Below, piece by piece: positions 35,491 to 43,619 of a stretch of DNA of 64,000 nucleotides. Below the pieces are notes generated by a model. The model worked only from the letters and a program-made list of their open reading frames with translations. It was not told the origin of the DNA and searched no databases. A program made the translations under genes and the position numbers. Position 1 is the first letter of the stretch. Each line of letters opens with the position of its first letter. Source of the DNA: Maribacter stanieri (GTDB lineage: Bacteria; Bacteroidota; Bacteroidia; Flavobacteriales; Flavobacteriaceae); NCBI RefSeq assembly GCF_900112245.1, contig NZ_FOYX01000001.1:2157856-2221855 (forward strand). Reading direction: 5' to 3'.

Positions 35491-35506
35491 TGGTACATAC
35501 TTTGTT
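35491..35506 (+). promoter_or_regulatory. Sigma-54-like -24/-12 promoter for hsp20
   Basis: TGGTAC-N5-TTGTT fits the sigma-54 core (TGGYAC-N5-TTGCW) except for GT in place of GC at -12. A start near 35517 leaves a leader of about 34 bases. Confidence 0.4.
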
Positions 35507-35550
35507 CTATTCAAATCAAATAATGAATTAATTTTTTAAAATATACGATT

Positions 35551-35976
35551 ATGAGTTTAACAAAGAGAAATGAGGTTCTGTTCCCAGCTTTAATGAATGA
35601 GTTATTTAGACCAGATTGGTTTGGTGGTACAGAAAATAAACGTGCTACCATACCTGCGGTGAACATCAAAGAAAATGAGAAAGATTTTGAATTAGAACTT
35701 TTTGTACCTGGAAGGGTTAAAGATGATTTCAAAATTGAAATTGATGATTCAGTATTAACTATTTCAGCAGAAATTAAAGAAAAGAATGAAGAAGTAAAAG
35801 AGAATTTTACAAGAAGAGAGTTTAGTATTTCATCTTTTAAAAGATCATTTACTTTGCCGGATACAGTTGCAACAGATAATATTGAAGCGACATATGAAGG
35901 CGGAATTTTAAAATTCAATATTCCAAAAAAGGAAGAGGCTTTGCCGAAACCAAAAAGATTGATTGAGTTAAAATAA
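35551..35976 (+). CDS. Hsp20/alpha-crystallin small heat-shock protein
   Basis: A 141-residue protein with the alpha-crystallin domain at about 35-125. The family segment AtYEGGILKFNIPK (here ATYEGGILKFNIPKK, about 113-127) is intact, and the C-terminus carries the I-x-I/L type anchor (LIELK). It prevents aggregation of unfolding proteins in the cytoplasm. Monocistronic, with an unusual upstream region that suggests stress or activator control, and a strong terminator. Confidence 0.93.
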   Translation: MSLTKRNEVLFPALMNELFRPDWFGGTENKRATIPAVNIKENEKDFELELFVPGRVKDDFKIEIDDSVLTISAEIKEKNEEVKENFTRREFSISSFKRSFTLPDTVATDNIEATYEGGILKFNIPKKEEALPKPKRLIELK

Positions 35977-36023
35977 GTTTTAAGTACTAAGTTTTTTTTA
36001 GGTTGGTTAGAGTTGTTTAGTTG

Positions 36024-36054
36024 AGTGCTTTGAGAAATCAAAGCACTTTTTTTT
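36024..36054 (+). terminator. Intrinsic terminator after hsp20
   Basis: A 10-bp stem AGTGCTTTGA / TCAAAGCACT capped by a GAAA tetraloop and followed by a T-run; it stands directly before the convergent M20 gene's end. Confidence 0.9.
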
Positions 36055-37579
36055 ATGGTAGTTTTTCAGTTAATAACGCAATACATGAAATTATACCCTC
36101 CTTATAATTTCCCATTCTTAGATTTTCATTAGGGGCATGTATATTATTATCGGGGTTGGGAATTCGAATAGATACTGCGGGAATATTCAATGCTTCTATA
36201 AATGGCGCCATAGGTTGGGATCCACCGGTAGTTCTCATATTTACAATTTTATTACCAAACACTTTAGTTAAAGCCGAATTTAAAAACTCACCGATTGAAC
36301 TATCCATTTCTGTTCTAAATGGTTTTGAGCCAATTCTATAATCGAGAGACACGAGTTTAGGGTAAGCTGCTCTTTCTTCTTTAGTTGGTATAGAGTCCAC
36401 GATGTAAAACCCCTCTTCTTTAATATGCGCCCGTAGTAATTTTATTTGTCTTTCCCCTGGTGTTTCAGGTACTAATCGCATATCTATTTCAATAATAACT
36501 TCTTCGGGTATTAGAGTGCGGACTTCCTTGCCTGTCCATCCAGCTTTTAAGCCTCTAATGTTGAAAGATGGAAATTGTAATGCCTCTTGATAGGTGTCTG
36601 CAACTTTTTCAGAAGTGGCAATGCCCAGTCTCAAATTTAGACTGTCCATATTTTCTGGTATAGAATTAAGTAGTTCTTTATCGCGATCAGATAAATGGAC
36701 ACCTTTATAAAACCCATTAATTTGAACTATGCCTTTTTCATCTTTGAAACTACTTATTAATTGTGCTGCCTTAAAAACGGGGTTCGGTGCATAATTTCCA
36801 TATTGACCGCTATGCAATGCATCGGTCGAACCAAAAATGGTAATTGTTGCTGTAGTAATACCTCTGGCGCCATATGTCAAAGTTGGTAAATTAGAAAGAT
36901 GTCTAGTGCCGTCCATTATCAAAAGCATTTCTGCTTGTAAGAGGCTTTTATTGTTAAGAACAGCTTTTGGTAAATCTGGTGAGCCAAGTTCTTCTTGAAA
37001 ATCCATGACTACTTTTATGTTGTATTCTGGAATAATTTGTTGTTCTTTTAAAATTTTCAGTGCTGAAATTAATGACATCGCCGGACCTTTAGAATCGGAT
37101 GCAGATCTTGCAAAAATCCTTAGATCATCTGGTATGTTTTTTTGACTAAAATCAAATTCTTCCGTTGTCCATTTTCCATTTTTCAAGGTCTTGAAAACGG
37201 GTTCATAAGGATCGTTTTGAGACCACTCAGAACGGTCGACAGGTTGCCCGTCAATTTGTAGATAAAATAGAATACTCTTTCTGTTTTTATGATATATTTT
37301 TTCGGCAAAAAGTAGGGGTGCACCTTCGGTAATTATGGTCTGTGTTTTGAATTTTAAACTTTTAAAAACACTATCGCACCAAGCTTTATTATTTTCAATT
37401 TGTTCGGGAAAATTACCGTCATTTGGTAATCTTAAAAAATGATGTAAATTCGTAGAAGCGGTCATGAAATTTTCATCGACCATTAATCTAATGTCATCGC
37501 TTTTTAACTTCTGTGAAAAGCTATTTAAACTACTACTTATACATACTGCAATAAGCAATAAATTCACTAAATTTTTCAT
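36053..37579 (-). CDS. Secreted M20 family metallohydrolase with a substituted metal ligand
   Basis: A 508-residue protein with a signal peptide (1-22). It follows the M20 plan: the first metal segment, YLQIDGQPVD (106-115), has Gln108 where the family has the ligand His of HxD; Asp162 in SASDSKG is the bridging Asp; Glu196-Glu197 in DFQEELGSPD are the catalytic Glu and ligand; Asp223 follows; and a late IHAPNENLRMG supplies the last His. The middle of the chain is the dimerisation lid domain. Relatives are dipeptidases or carboxypeptidases; the His-to-Gln change may alter metal content. Probably periplasmic. Confidence 0.88.
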   Translation of the reverse strand: MKNLVNLLLIAVCISSSLNSFSQKLKSDDIRLMVDENFMTASTNLHHFLRLPNDGNFPEQIENNKAWCDSVFKSLKFKTQTIITEGAPLLFAEKIYHKNRKSILFYLQIDGQPVDRSEWSQNDPYEPVFKTLKNGKWTTEEFDFSQKNIPDDLRIFARSASDSKGPAMSLISALKILKEQQIIPEYNIKVVMDFQEELGSPDLPKAVLNNKSLLQAEMLLIMDGTRHLSNLPTLTYGARGITTATITIFGSTDALHSGQYGNYAPNPVFKAAQLISSFKDEKGIVQINGFYKGVHLSDRDKELLNSIPENMDSLNLRLGIATSEKVADTYQEALQFPSFNIRGLKAGWTGKEVRTLIPEEVIIEIDMRLVPETPGERQIKLLRAHIKEEGFYIVDSIPTKEERAAYPKLVSLDYRIGSKPFRTEMDSSIGEFLNSALTKVFGNKIVNMRTTGGSQPMAPFIEALNIPAVSIRIPNPDNNIHAPNENLRMGNYKEGIISCIALLTEKLP

Positions 37580-37714
37580 TTAATATAAAAATTATAAGAT
37601 TTAGTCTTGTCTAAAAATTTTATTTAAATAATTATAATCCAGTATTTTATACAATTTTAAGTGAAGTTTAAATATATCTAAATTCCATTTTGGTTAATTT
37701 TTCCTAAACTTGAC

Positions 37715-39703
37715 TTATTCTTGCTCTTGAAGCGATTTTATTTCATCTCTCAATTTCGCAGCCTGCATAAAATCTAATTCTTTTGCTGCTTTTTCCATTG
37801 CTTTTCTTTTGTCCTTTATAAGCTTTTCAATCTGCTCTTTGGTTAGGTAATCCATGTCTGGTTCAGCTGCTCTTAACTCTTCTTTTATGAAGTGATAAGT
37901 AGAGACAGAATTCTTAGAAAGTACACTATCCAAACTCTTGTTTAATGCTTTTGGGGTTATGTTATTATCTGTGTTATATTGGATTTGTTTTTGTCTTCTG
38001 TATTCTGTTTCGTCAATTGTTTTTTGCATGCTTGCCGTTATCTTATCTGCATACATAATTGCCCTTCCATTTAAGTTTCTTGCAGCTCTACCAACTGTCT
38101 GTGTAAGCGATCTATTACTACGTAAAAAACCTTCTTTATCGGCATCTAAAATAACGACTAAAGAGACCTCTGGTAAATCTAATCCTTCTCTTAATAAATT
38201 GACTCCAATAAGTACATCAAAGATTCCTTTTCGTAGATCTTGCATGATTTCTACACGCTCTAATGTGTCAACATCACTATGAATATATCTACATCGAATA
38301 TTAATTCTGTCCATATATTTTGCCAACTCTTCCGCCATTCTTTTTGTTAAAGTAGTTACCAAAGTCCGTTCATCTTTCTCAACTCTAATTTGAATTTCTT
38401 CTACCAAATCATCGATTTGATTTAAACTTGGTCTAACTTCAATAATAGGATCAAGAAGTCCTGTTGGTCTAATAACTTGTTCCACATAAACTCCTTGACT
38501 TAATTGTAATTCATAATCTGCAGGAGTAGCACTAACATGTAAAACTTGATTTTGTAAAGCCTCAAATTCTTCAAATTTTAAAGGACGATTGTCCATTGCT
38601 GCCGGTAGACGAAATCCATAATCTACTAAATTTACTTTTCTAGATCGGTCACCACCATACATTGCATGTACTTGTGGTATGGTAACATGACTTTCGTCAA
38701 TTACCATTAAATAGTCATCTGGAAAATAATCTAATAAGCAGAAAGGTCTTGTTCCGGGTTGGCGACCATCTAAATATCTAGAGTAGTTTTCAATACCTGA
38801 GCAATACCCAAGTTCACGAATCATTTCTAAATCAAAATTAGTACGTTCTTCTAAACGTTTTGCTTCTAATGGCTTTGCAATATCTTTGAAATAATCAATT
38901 TGCTTAACTAGGTCGTCTTGTATGTTGTGTATCGCATTTTGCAATACATCTTTAGAGGTAACAAACATGTTGGCAGGGTAGATGTTTAAATTCTCATATA
39001 CCTCTATAATATTATTGTTGAAGGGGTCAAATGCTTCTATTTCTTCAATTTCATCTCCAAAAAAATGAATTCTATATGCGTGGTCTGCATAACTAGGAAA
39101 AACATCTACCACATCACCTTTTACCCTAAAGTTTCCATTTTTAAATTCCGCCATTGTCCTAGAGTATAAAGACTGCACTAATTGATGCATAAGCTTTGTT
39201 CTGGCAATTACCTGATCTTTTTTTATAGATATAACATTCTTTTGAAATTCTACAGGGTTACCAATACCATATAAACATGAAACGGAAGCAATAACAATTA
39301 CATCTCGTCTACCAGAAAGTAAAGAAGAGGTAGTACTAAGACGTAGTTTTTCTATATCCTCATTTATTGAAAGATCTTTTTCTATGTAAACACCGCTAGT
39401 AGGTATAAATGCTTCTGGTTGATAATAATCGTAATATGACACGAAATATTCAACCGCATTATCGGGAAAAAACTGCTTAAATTCTGAATATAATTGGGCT
39501 GCAAGGGTTTTATTATGCGCTAATAAAAGCGTTGGTTTTTGAACTTTTTCAATGACATTGGCTACCGTAAAAGTTTTACCAGAACCCGTAACACCTAATA
39601 AAGTTTGGTATTTTTCATTTTCATTTATTCCTTTCACCAATTCTTTAATGGCATTTGGCTGATCCCCAGTGGGTTTGAAGTCTGATACTACTTTAAATTT
39701 CAT
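37715..39703 (-). CDS. uvrB: Excinuclease ABC subunit B
   Basis: A 662-residue full-length UvrB: Walker A GVTGSGKT (37-44), the beta-hairpin YYDYYQPEAFIP (90-101) that clamps damaged DNA, DESHV helicase motif II, motifs V and VI (GVNLLREGLDLPEVSLV, QTVGRAARN), and the C-terminal UVR domain (about 622-657) that contacts UvrC. It loads on damage with UvrA and recruits UvrC for nucleotide excision repair. No other uvr gene is close. Confidence 0.97.
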   Translation of the reverse strand: MKFKVVSDFKPTGDQPNAIKELVKGINENEKYQTLLGVTGSGKTFTVANVIEKVQKPTLLLAHNKTLAAQLYSEFKQFFPDNAVEYFVSYYDYYQPEAFIPTSGVYIEKDLSINEDIEKLRLSTTSSLLSGRRDVIVIASVSCLYGIGNPVEFQKNVISIKKDQVIARTKLMHQLVQSLYSRTMAEFKNGNFRVKGDVVDVFPSYADHAYRIHFFGDEIEEIEAFDPFNNNIIEVYENLNIYPANMFVTSKDVLQNAIHNIQDDLVKQIDYFKDIAKPLEAKRLEERTNFDLEMIRELGYCSGIENYSRYLDGRQPGTRPFCLLDYFPDDYLMVIDESHVTIPQVHAMYGGDRSRKVNLVDYGFRLPAAMDNRPLKFEEFEALQNQVLHVSATPADYELQLSQGVYVEQVIRPTGLLDPIIEVRPSLNQIDDLVEEIQIRVEKDERTLVTTLTKRMAEELAKYMDRINIRCRYIHSDVDTLERVEIMQDLRKGIFDVLIGVNLLREGLDLPEVSLVVILDADKEGFLRSNRSLTQTVGRAARNLNGRAIMYADKITASMQKTIDETEYRRQKQIQYNTDNNITPKALNKSLDSVLSKNSVSTYHFIKEELRAAEPDMDYLTKEQIEKLIKDKRKAMEKAAKELDFMQAAKLRDEIKSLQEQE

Positions 39704-39762
39704 GCTATAAAATTACGAAAGATGTACGAGTTAAAAGAGTTCGATAAACAGAATCATTGCAT

Positions 39763-41532
39763 CTATCGCTTCAATGAAAAATGACCTTTTATTATTTTGT
39801 TATTCGTAGAAAAAGCTTTGAACCAATAGTCTGATTCTGGTAAGGATTTTCCATTGAAACTACCGTTCCAGCCATCTGTATTTGGAGCTATTTGAGCCAG
39901 TAGAGAACCGAATTTATCGAAAATAAAAATAACGGATACATTGTTTTCACCGGTTTCAATAGGTGGTATAAATTGCCAGAAGTCATTAATACCATCGCCG
40001 TTAGGTGTAAAAAAACTAGGGAACCCGTTAACGGTTAAATCTTGTGTCACTAAACGCTTGGCAATACCACACCCTTTTTTGTCTCTAACAAATATGGTAT
40101 GATTTTGAAATGAAATTCCGTTGAATTGGTTAGAGTTTTGATATGGTCCATTTTCATTATCTAAGGCATATTCATAATCACCATTAGCTGCTGTTGAAAT
40201 TATATAGTTTAATGAATTTGCGCTTATTTGAACATCGACATTTTCAATTACAGGTGCCTGAGATATAGTTGCTTGAAATGTTTTTGATGATGAGCATTCA
40301 AAAGATCTGCCTGAGTCTTCGAAGATGTCGTATGCCTCATAGATATAATCTCCTTCTTCTGTTATAGACACATTTGCGGTACTAGAAATTAAAGTTTCAT
40401 TTCCTCTGCCATCCAATTTGTACCATCTATAGCCATCGGCTTCATCGGGTGCAGTGATTGTATCTGATGTGTTACCTCTGCATAAGGAAATTGTATCTGG
40501 GAATGTCAATGACGGATTTAAGACTAAAAGTTCACCACTTACCGGATCATAATATGGTCCGCAACCCAGTATTGTAGAGAATGTTTCTTGAGTACATCCA
40601 ATGGCTTCACCAGCTTCATTAAAAGGAATTATTGTAATAAAGAAAGTCCGGTTAGGCTCAAAATCGATAATTGTAGTAGAAGCTTTAAAAAGAATGGCAT
40701 TTTCTAAAATATTAGTTTCAAAGGGTGATGTGCCAATAGATACCCGGTATCCAGTTGCATTTGCAATTTCGTTCCACTCTAATGTAGGACTCAGGGGCAC
40801 ATTTGTTTCGCCGTTTACTGGGGAAACCATACTTGTGCATAAGGGTAATTCTGCGGCGGCGGCCGTTGTGAAGATAGTGGTGCTGCAACCTGTAGCCAAA
40901 CCAATTCTATTATAGGGGATTACTGTTATGTAAATATCGGTTTCTGCTGGTAGATCAATAGAAGGATTATAACTCAGTGTATTTTGAACATCTGCATTAT
41001 TTAGAATTTCACTACCATTTAAAGTTGTGCCTATGGTTAAGTAATATCCAGACGCGCCGGGTGCGGCACCCCAAATAATATTGGTTGCCGTATTAATATC
41101 ATTTGCAGTATCTGCCGGACTAATGTTTGGGCTACAATCGGGAACTTCACTTAAAGCTGCAGTCGTAAAACTTTGACTCTCGCAGACTATATTTGGTTGA
41201 TTGAAAAAGAAGAGAGTAATGGTTACAAAAATTTCGGTATTCTCCGGTAATCCAGTGGGTGATATGTAATTTGTTGAAGCTCCAACGTTTCGTTCATTTA
41301 AAATATCATTGCCGCCTATTGTTGTACCTAATGAAATTATATAACCTGGTACTCCAGCTACGGCTTCCCAACTAATAGAAGAGTCAACGGATACCATATT
41401 GGTACCATCTGCCGGGCTTACCAAAGACGGGCAGTCTTGTGCTAAGGTTTCTAAAGTGCCAAATAGCAGTGCAATGAAAAATATTGGTAGAACCAATACC
41501 CTGGGTAATTTTATGTCCCAATTCTTTTTCAT
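39763..41532 (-). CDS. T9SS type-B sorted protein with fibronectin III-like repeats
   Basis: A 589-residue secreted protein with an N-terminal signal (ending LETLAQ). Three repeats of about 95 residues follow, each starting C-x(2-3)-SP and containing a GY-I/L-TIGT block (about residues 33-125, 132-220 and 231-320), fibronectin-III-like. Then come an Ig-like region and the C-terminal type-B sorting domain (FFTPNGDGINDFW to IIKGHFSLKR, last ~85 residues). No PorP/SprF gene is adjacent. A surface or secreted adhesin is likely. Confidence 0.87.
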   Translation of the reverse strand: MKKNWDIKLPRVLVLPIFFIALLFGTLETLAQDCPSLVSPADGTNMVSVDSSISWEAVAGVPGYIISLGTTIGGNDILNERNVGASTNYISPTGLPENTEIFVTITLFFFNQPNIVCESQSFTTAALSEVPDCSPNISPADTANDINTATNIIWGAAPGASGYYLTIGTTLNGSEILNNADVQNTLSYNPSIDLPAETDIYITVIPYNRIGLATGCSTTIFTTAAAAELPLCTSMVSPVNGETNVPLSPTLEWNEIANATGYRVSIGTSPFETNILENAILFKASTTIIDFEPNRTFFITIIPFNEAGEAIGCTQETFSTILGCGPYYDPVSGELLVLNPSLTFPDTISLCRGNTSDTITAPDEADGYRWYKLDGRGNETLISSTANVSITEEGDYIYEAYDIFEDSGRSFECSSSKTFQATISQAPVIENVDVQISANSLNYIISTAANGDYEYALDNENGPYQNSNQFNGISFQNHTIFVRDKKGCGIAKRLVTQDLTVNGFPSFFTPNGDGINDFWQFIPPIETGENNVSVIFIFDKFGSLLAQIAPNTDGWNGSFNGKSLPESDYWFKAFSTNNKIIKGHFSLKR

Positions 41533-41627
41533 AGCATTTTCGTAAACAGTACAATATACTACAAAATGAAAATGTAAACTTCTGTATGGTTAACAAATGG
41601 GACTAATTACCTATCTGAACAGATGTA

Positions 41628-42461
41628 TTAAAGGTCTCTCCTTTTTAATATGGCTAATGAACCATATACGAAAATGGCAATCCATGCCAATACAATAACA
41701 ATTTCATACCAGTGTATGTAATAATCTAATGCTAATTGCTCTCCCATTTGGTTAGCTACAGATTGTACCGCTCCTAATCTTGAGAATGGTTCTTTGATAA
41801 GGTTGAACATTGATTGTAAAGGGAAAAACCCCATAATAACATCAGTGGTTTCGCTATCAAAAAACTTCCATCTGATAATGCCACGAAAAATTCCTTCAAA
41901 AACTTGCCATAGTATTAAAAAACCTAAGGCAAAAGCAGATCGTTTTACCAATACACCTAAGAATAAACAGAAGGAAAAGAACCCCGTTAGTTTAATGAAA
42001 AAAGCCAAAAGGAACTCTAAATCGGTAAGAATGATAGATATTTCATTGAAATCTGAGTAAATAAGACCTAAAATCAACGAAACTATAAAAACAAATATTG
42101 TTGAAACTAAAGAGAATGAGACTACCGTTAAGAATTTAGAGAAGATAAATTCTTTCTTGGACAGCCCATCAATCAAGTTTTGTTTTATGGTCTTATTGCT
42201 GTATTCATTTGACATCATAGAAACGATAACGATTGCCAAGAATAATTTAAAAAATGCAGTAATAAAAGTATTAAAATGCCAGATGTATGGGAAGTTAAAA
42301 ATACCTTGATCTGCTAAATGAAATTTAATAGGACCAATGTCAAATTTTATGGCAGCTACCAGTGCTATGGATGTTAGCAGCGCAAAATATGAGATAATCA
42401 ACACCTTACTAGCTCTGTTGTTCCAAAGTTTTATAAATTCTATATGAAGTAATCGTATCAT
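41628..42461 (-). CDS. ABC-2 type transporter permease
   Basis: A 277-residue membrane protein with six predicted helices and the ABC-2 permease layout (long loop after helix 1; helices 3-5 clustered at about 105-205). Downstream of the ATPase gene with a 12-base gap, so the two form one exporter. The substrate is unknown; the pairing is typical of small drug, peptide or lipid exporters. Confidence 0.86.
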   Translation of the reverse strand: MIRLLHIEFIKLWNNRASKVLIISYFALLTSIALVAAIKFDIGPIKFHLADQGIFNFPYIWHFNTFITAFFKLFLAIVIVSMMSNEYSNKTIKQNLIDGLSKKEFIFSKFLTVVSFSLVSTIFVFIVSLILGLIYSDFNEISIILTDLEFLLAFFIKLTGFFSFCLFLGVLVKRSAFALGFLILWQVFEGIFRGIIRWKFFDSETTDVIMGFFPLQSMFNLIKEPFSRLGAVQSVANQMGEQLALDYYIHWYEIVIVLAWIAIFVYGSLAILKRRDL

Positions 42462-42473
42462 TTTATTGGTTTG

Positions 42474-43376
42474 TTAGGCGTTGGCATTTTTGGTTAAAGC
42501 TAAAAATTGCTCTTCTAAACTCTCTTTCCTTTTAACTAGGTGAGATGCAATAATACCATTATCAAATAGTAGTTTGTTCAATGTCTGGGCATCTAACTCT
42601 GATGTTAAAATTGCGGTAACCAGACCATTTTCTTGTTTTATATTGCCAAAATGCTGATTGTTTTTTAAGTAAGAAGTTAACTTTTCTAAGTCATCAGATT
42701 TTAATTCGAAAAATCCGAAACTAGCTTGTAGACTATCAACTCTTCCAGAATATAGTTTTTCCCCTTTTCTTAAAATAACGACATGTGTACACACTTTTTC
42801 AACCTCATCCAATAAATGTGAAGCAAGTAAAATAGTAGTGCCTTTTGCTGCAATAGTTTTTATAATTTCTCTAATTTGATGAATACCTTGCGGATCTAAA
42901 CCATTGGTAGGTTCATCTAATATTAAAATTTCTGGATCGTTCAATAGGGCAGAGGCAATTGCCAAGCGCTGTTTCATCCCTAAAGAGTATGTTTTAAATT
43001 TGCTGTTCTTTCTATCAAGCAAGCCAACTAATTCTAGCTTTTCTTCAATTTTAGTTTCCGGTACATCTTTTATTTTGCAGACTAATTTTAAGTTCTGCAA
43101 AGCGGTCATATATGGGTAAAAGTTAGGACGCTCAATTATGGCACCTACTTTTTTTAAAGCTTCATGTGTTGAAGATTGACCATTGAACCAAGAAAATTCT
43201 CCGCTGGTTTTATTGACTACGTTTAAAACAATGCCAAGCGTAGTCGATTTTCCACTGCCATTTGGTCCAAGAATACCATAAACGTTACCTTTTTCAATGG
43301 TAAACGAGAGGTCTTTGACTGCGGTTAGGTACCCGAATTTTTTAGTAAGATGATTGACTGTTAAAATGGTACTCAC
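42474..43376 (-). CDS. ABC transporter ATP-binding protein
   Basis: A 300-residue ATPase beginning with GTG. Walker A GPNGSGKST (about 37-45), signature SLGMKQR, Walker B LILDEPTNGLD and switch His (LLASHLLDEVE) are all intact. The C-terminal ~80 residues are the regulatory extension found in ABC-2 exporters (CcmA/DrrA-like). An 8-bp inverted repeat overlaps its start codon. It forms an operon with the following permease. Confidence 0.94.
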   Translation of the reverse strand: MSTILTVNHLTKKFGYLTAVKDLSFTIEKGNVYGILGPNGSGKSTTLGIVLNVVNKTSGEFSWFNGQSSTHEALKKVGAIIERPNFYPYMTALQNLKLVCKIKDVPETKIEEKLELVGLLDRKNSKFKTYSLGMKQRLAIASALLNDPEILILDEPTNGLDPQGIHQIREIIKTIAAKGTTILLASHLLDEVEKVCTHVVILRKGEKLYSGRVDSLQASFGFFELKSDDLEKLTSYLKNNQHFGNIKQENGLVTAILTSELDAQTLNKLLFDNGIIASHLVKRKESLEEQFLALTKNANA

Positions 43377-43412
43377 GTCAAGTGTGTTTTGATTGGTTAC
43401 ACCTACTTGACG
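43376..43412 (-). promoter_or_regulatory. Inverted repeat overlapping the GTG start
   Basis: CGTCAAGT (43376-43383) and ACTTGACG (43405-43412), perfect 8-bp arms with a 21-base spacer. One arm touches the GTG start codon (43374-43376). It could be an operator or a leader hairpin hiding the start. Confidence 0.35.
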
Positions 43413-43583
43413 AGTAACTTAATGGTTTGTTACAATTTAATATTAAAATCTATTCATCCGTAATGTAAACTTTCTCTTGGAAGGTAAATCTTTTTGGGAA
43501 ATCAATTCTAAATATCGATGAAATCATGAATCCAATATTTCATATTATAGGATTGATTGGTTACAAGATTTTATCTAAAAAGA

Positions 43584-43613
43584 AAAGAGTGGTAGTTTAA
43601 ACTACCACTCTTT
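43584..43613 (-). terminator. Intrinsic terminator after the giant adhesin gene
   Basis: A perfect 30-base palindrome (AAAGAGTGGTAGTTT, 43584-43598, and its complement, 43599-43613), followed on the minus strand by a T-run. It stands 7 bases beyond the gene's stop codon. Confidence 0.85.
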
Positions 43614-43619
43614 AAAGTT

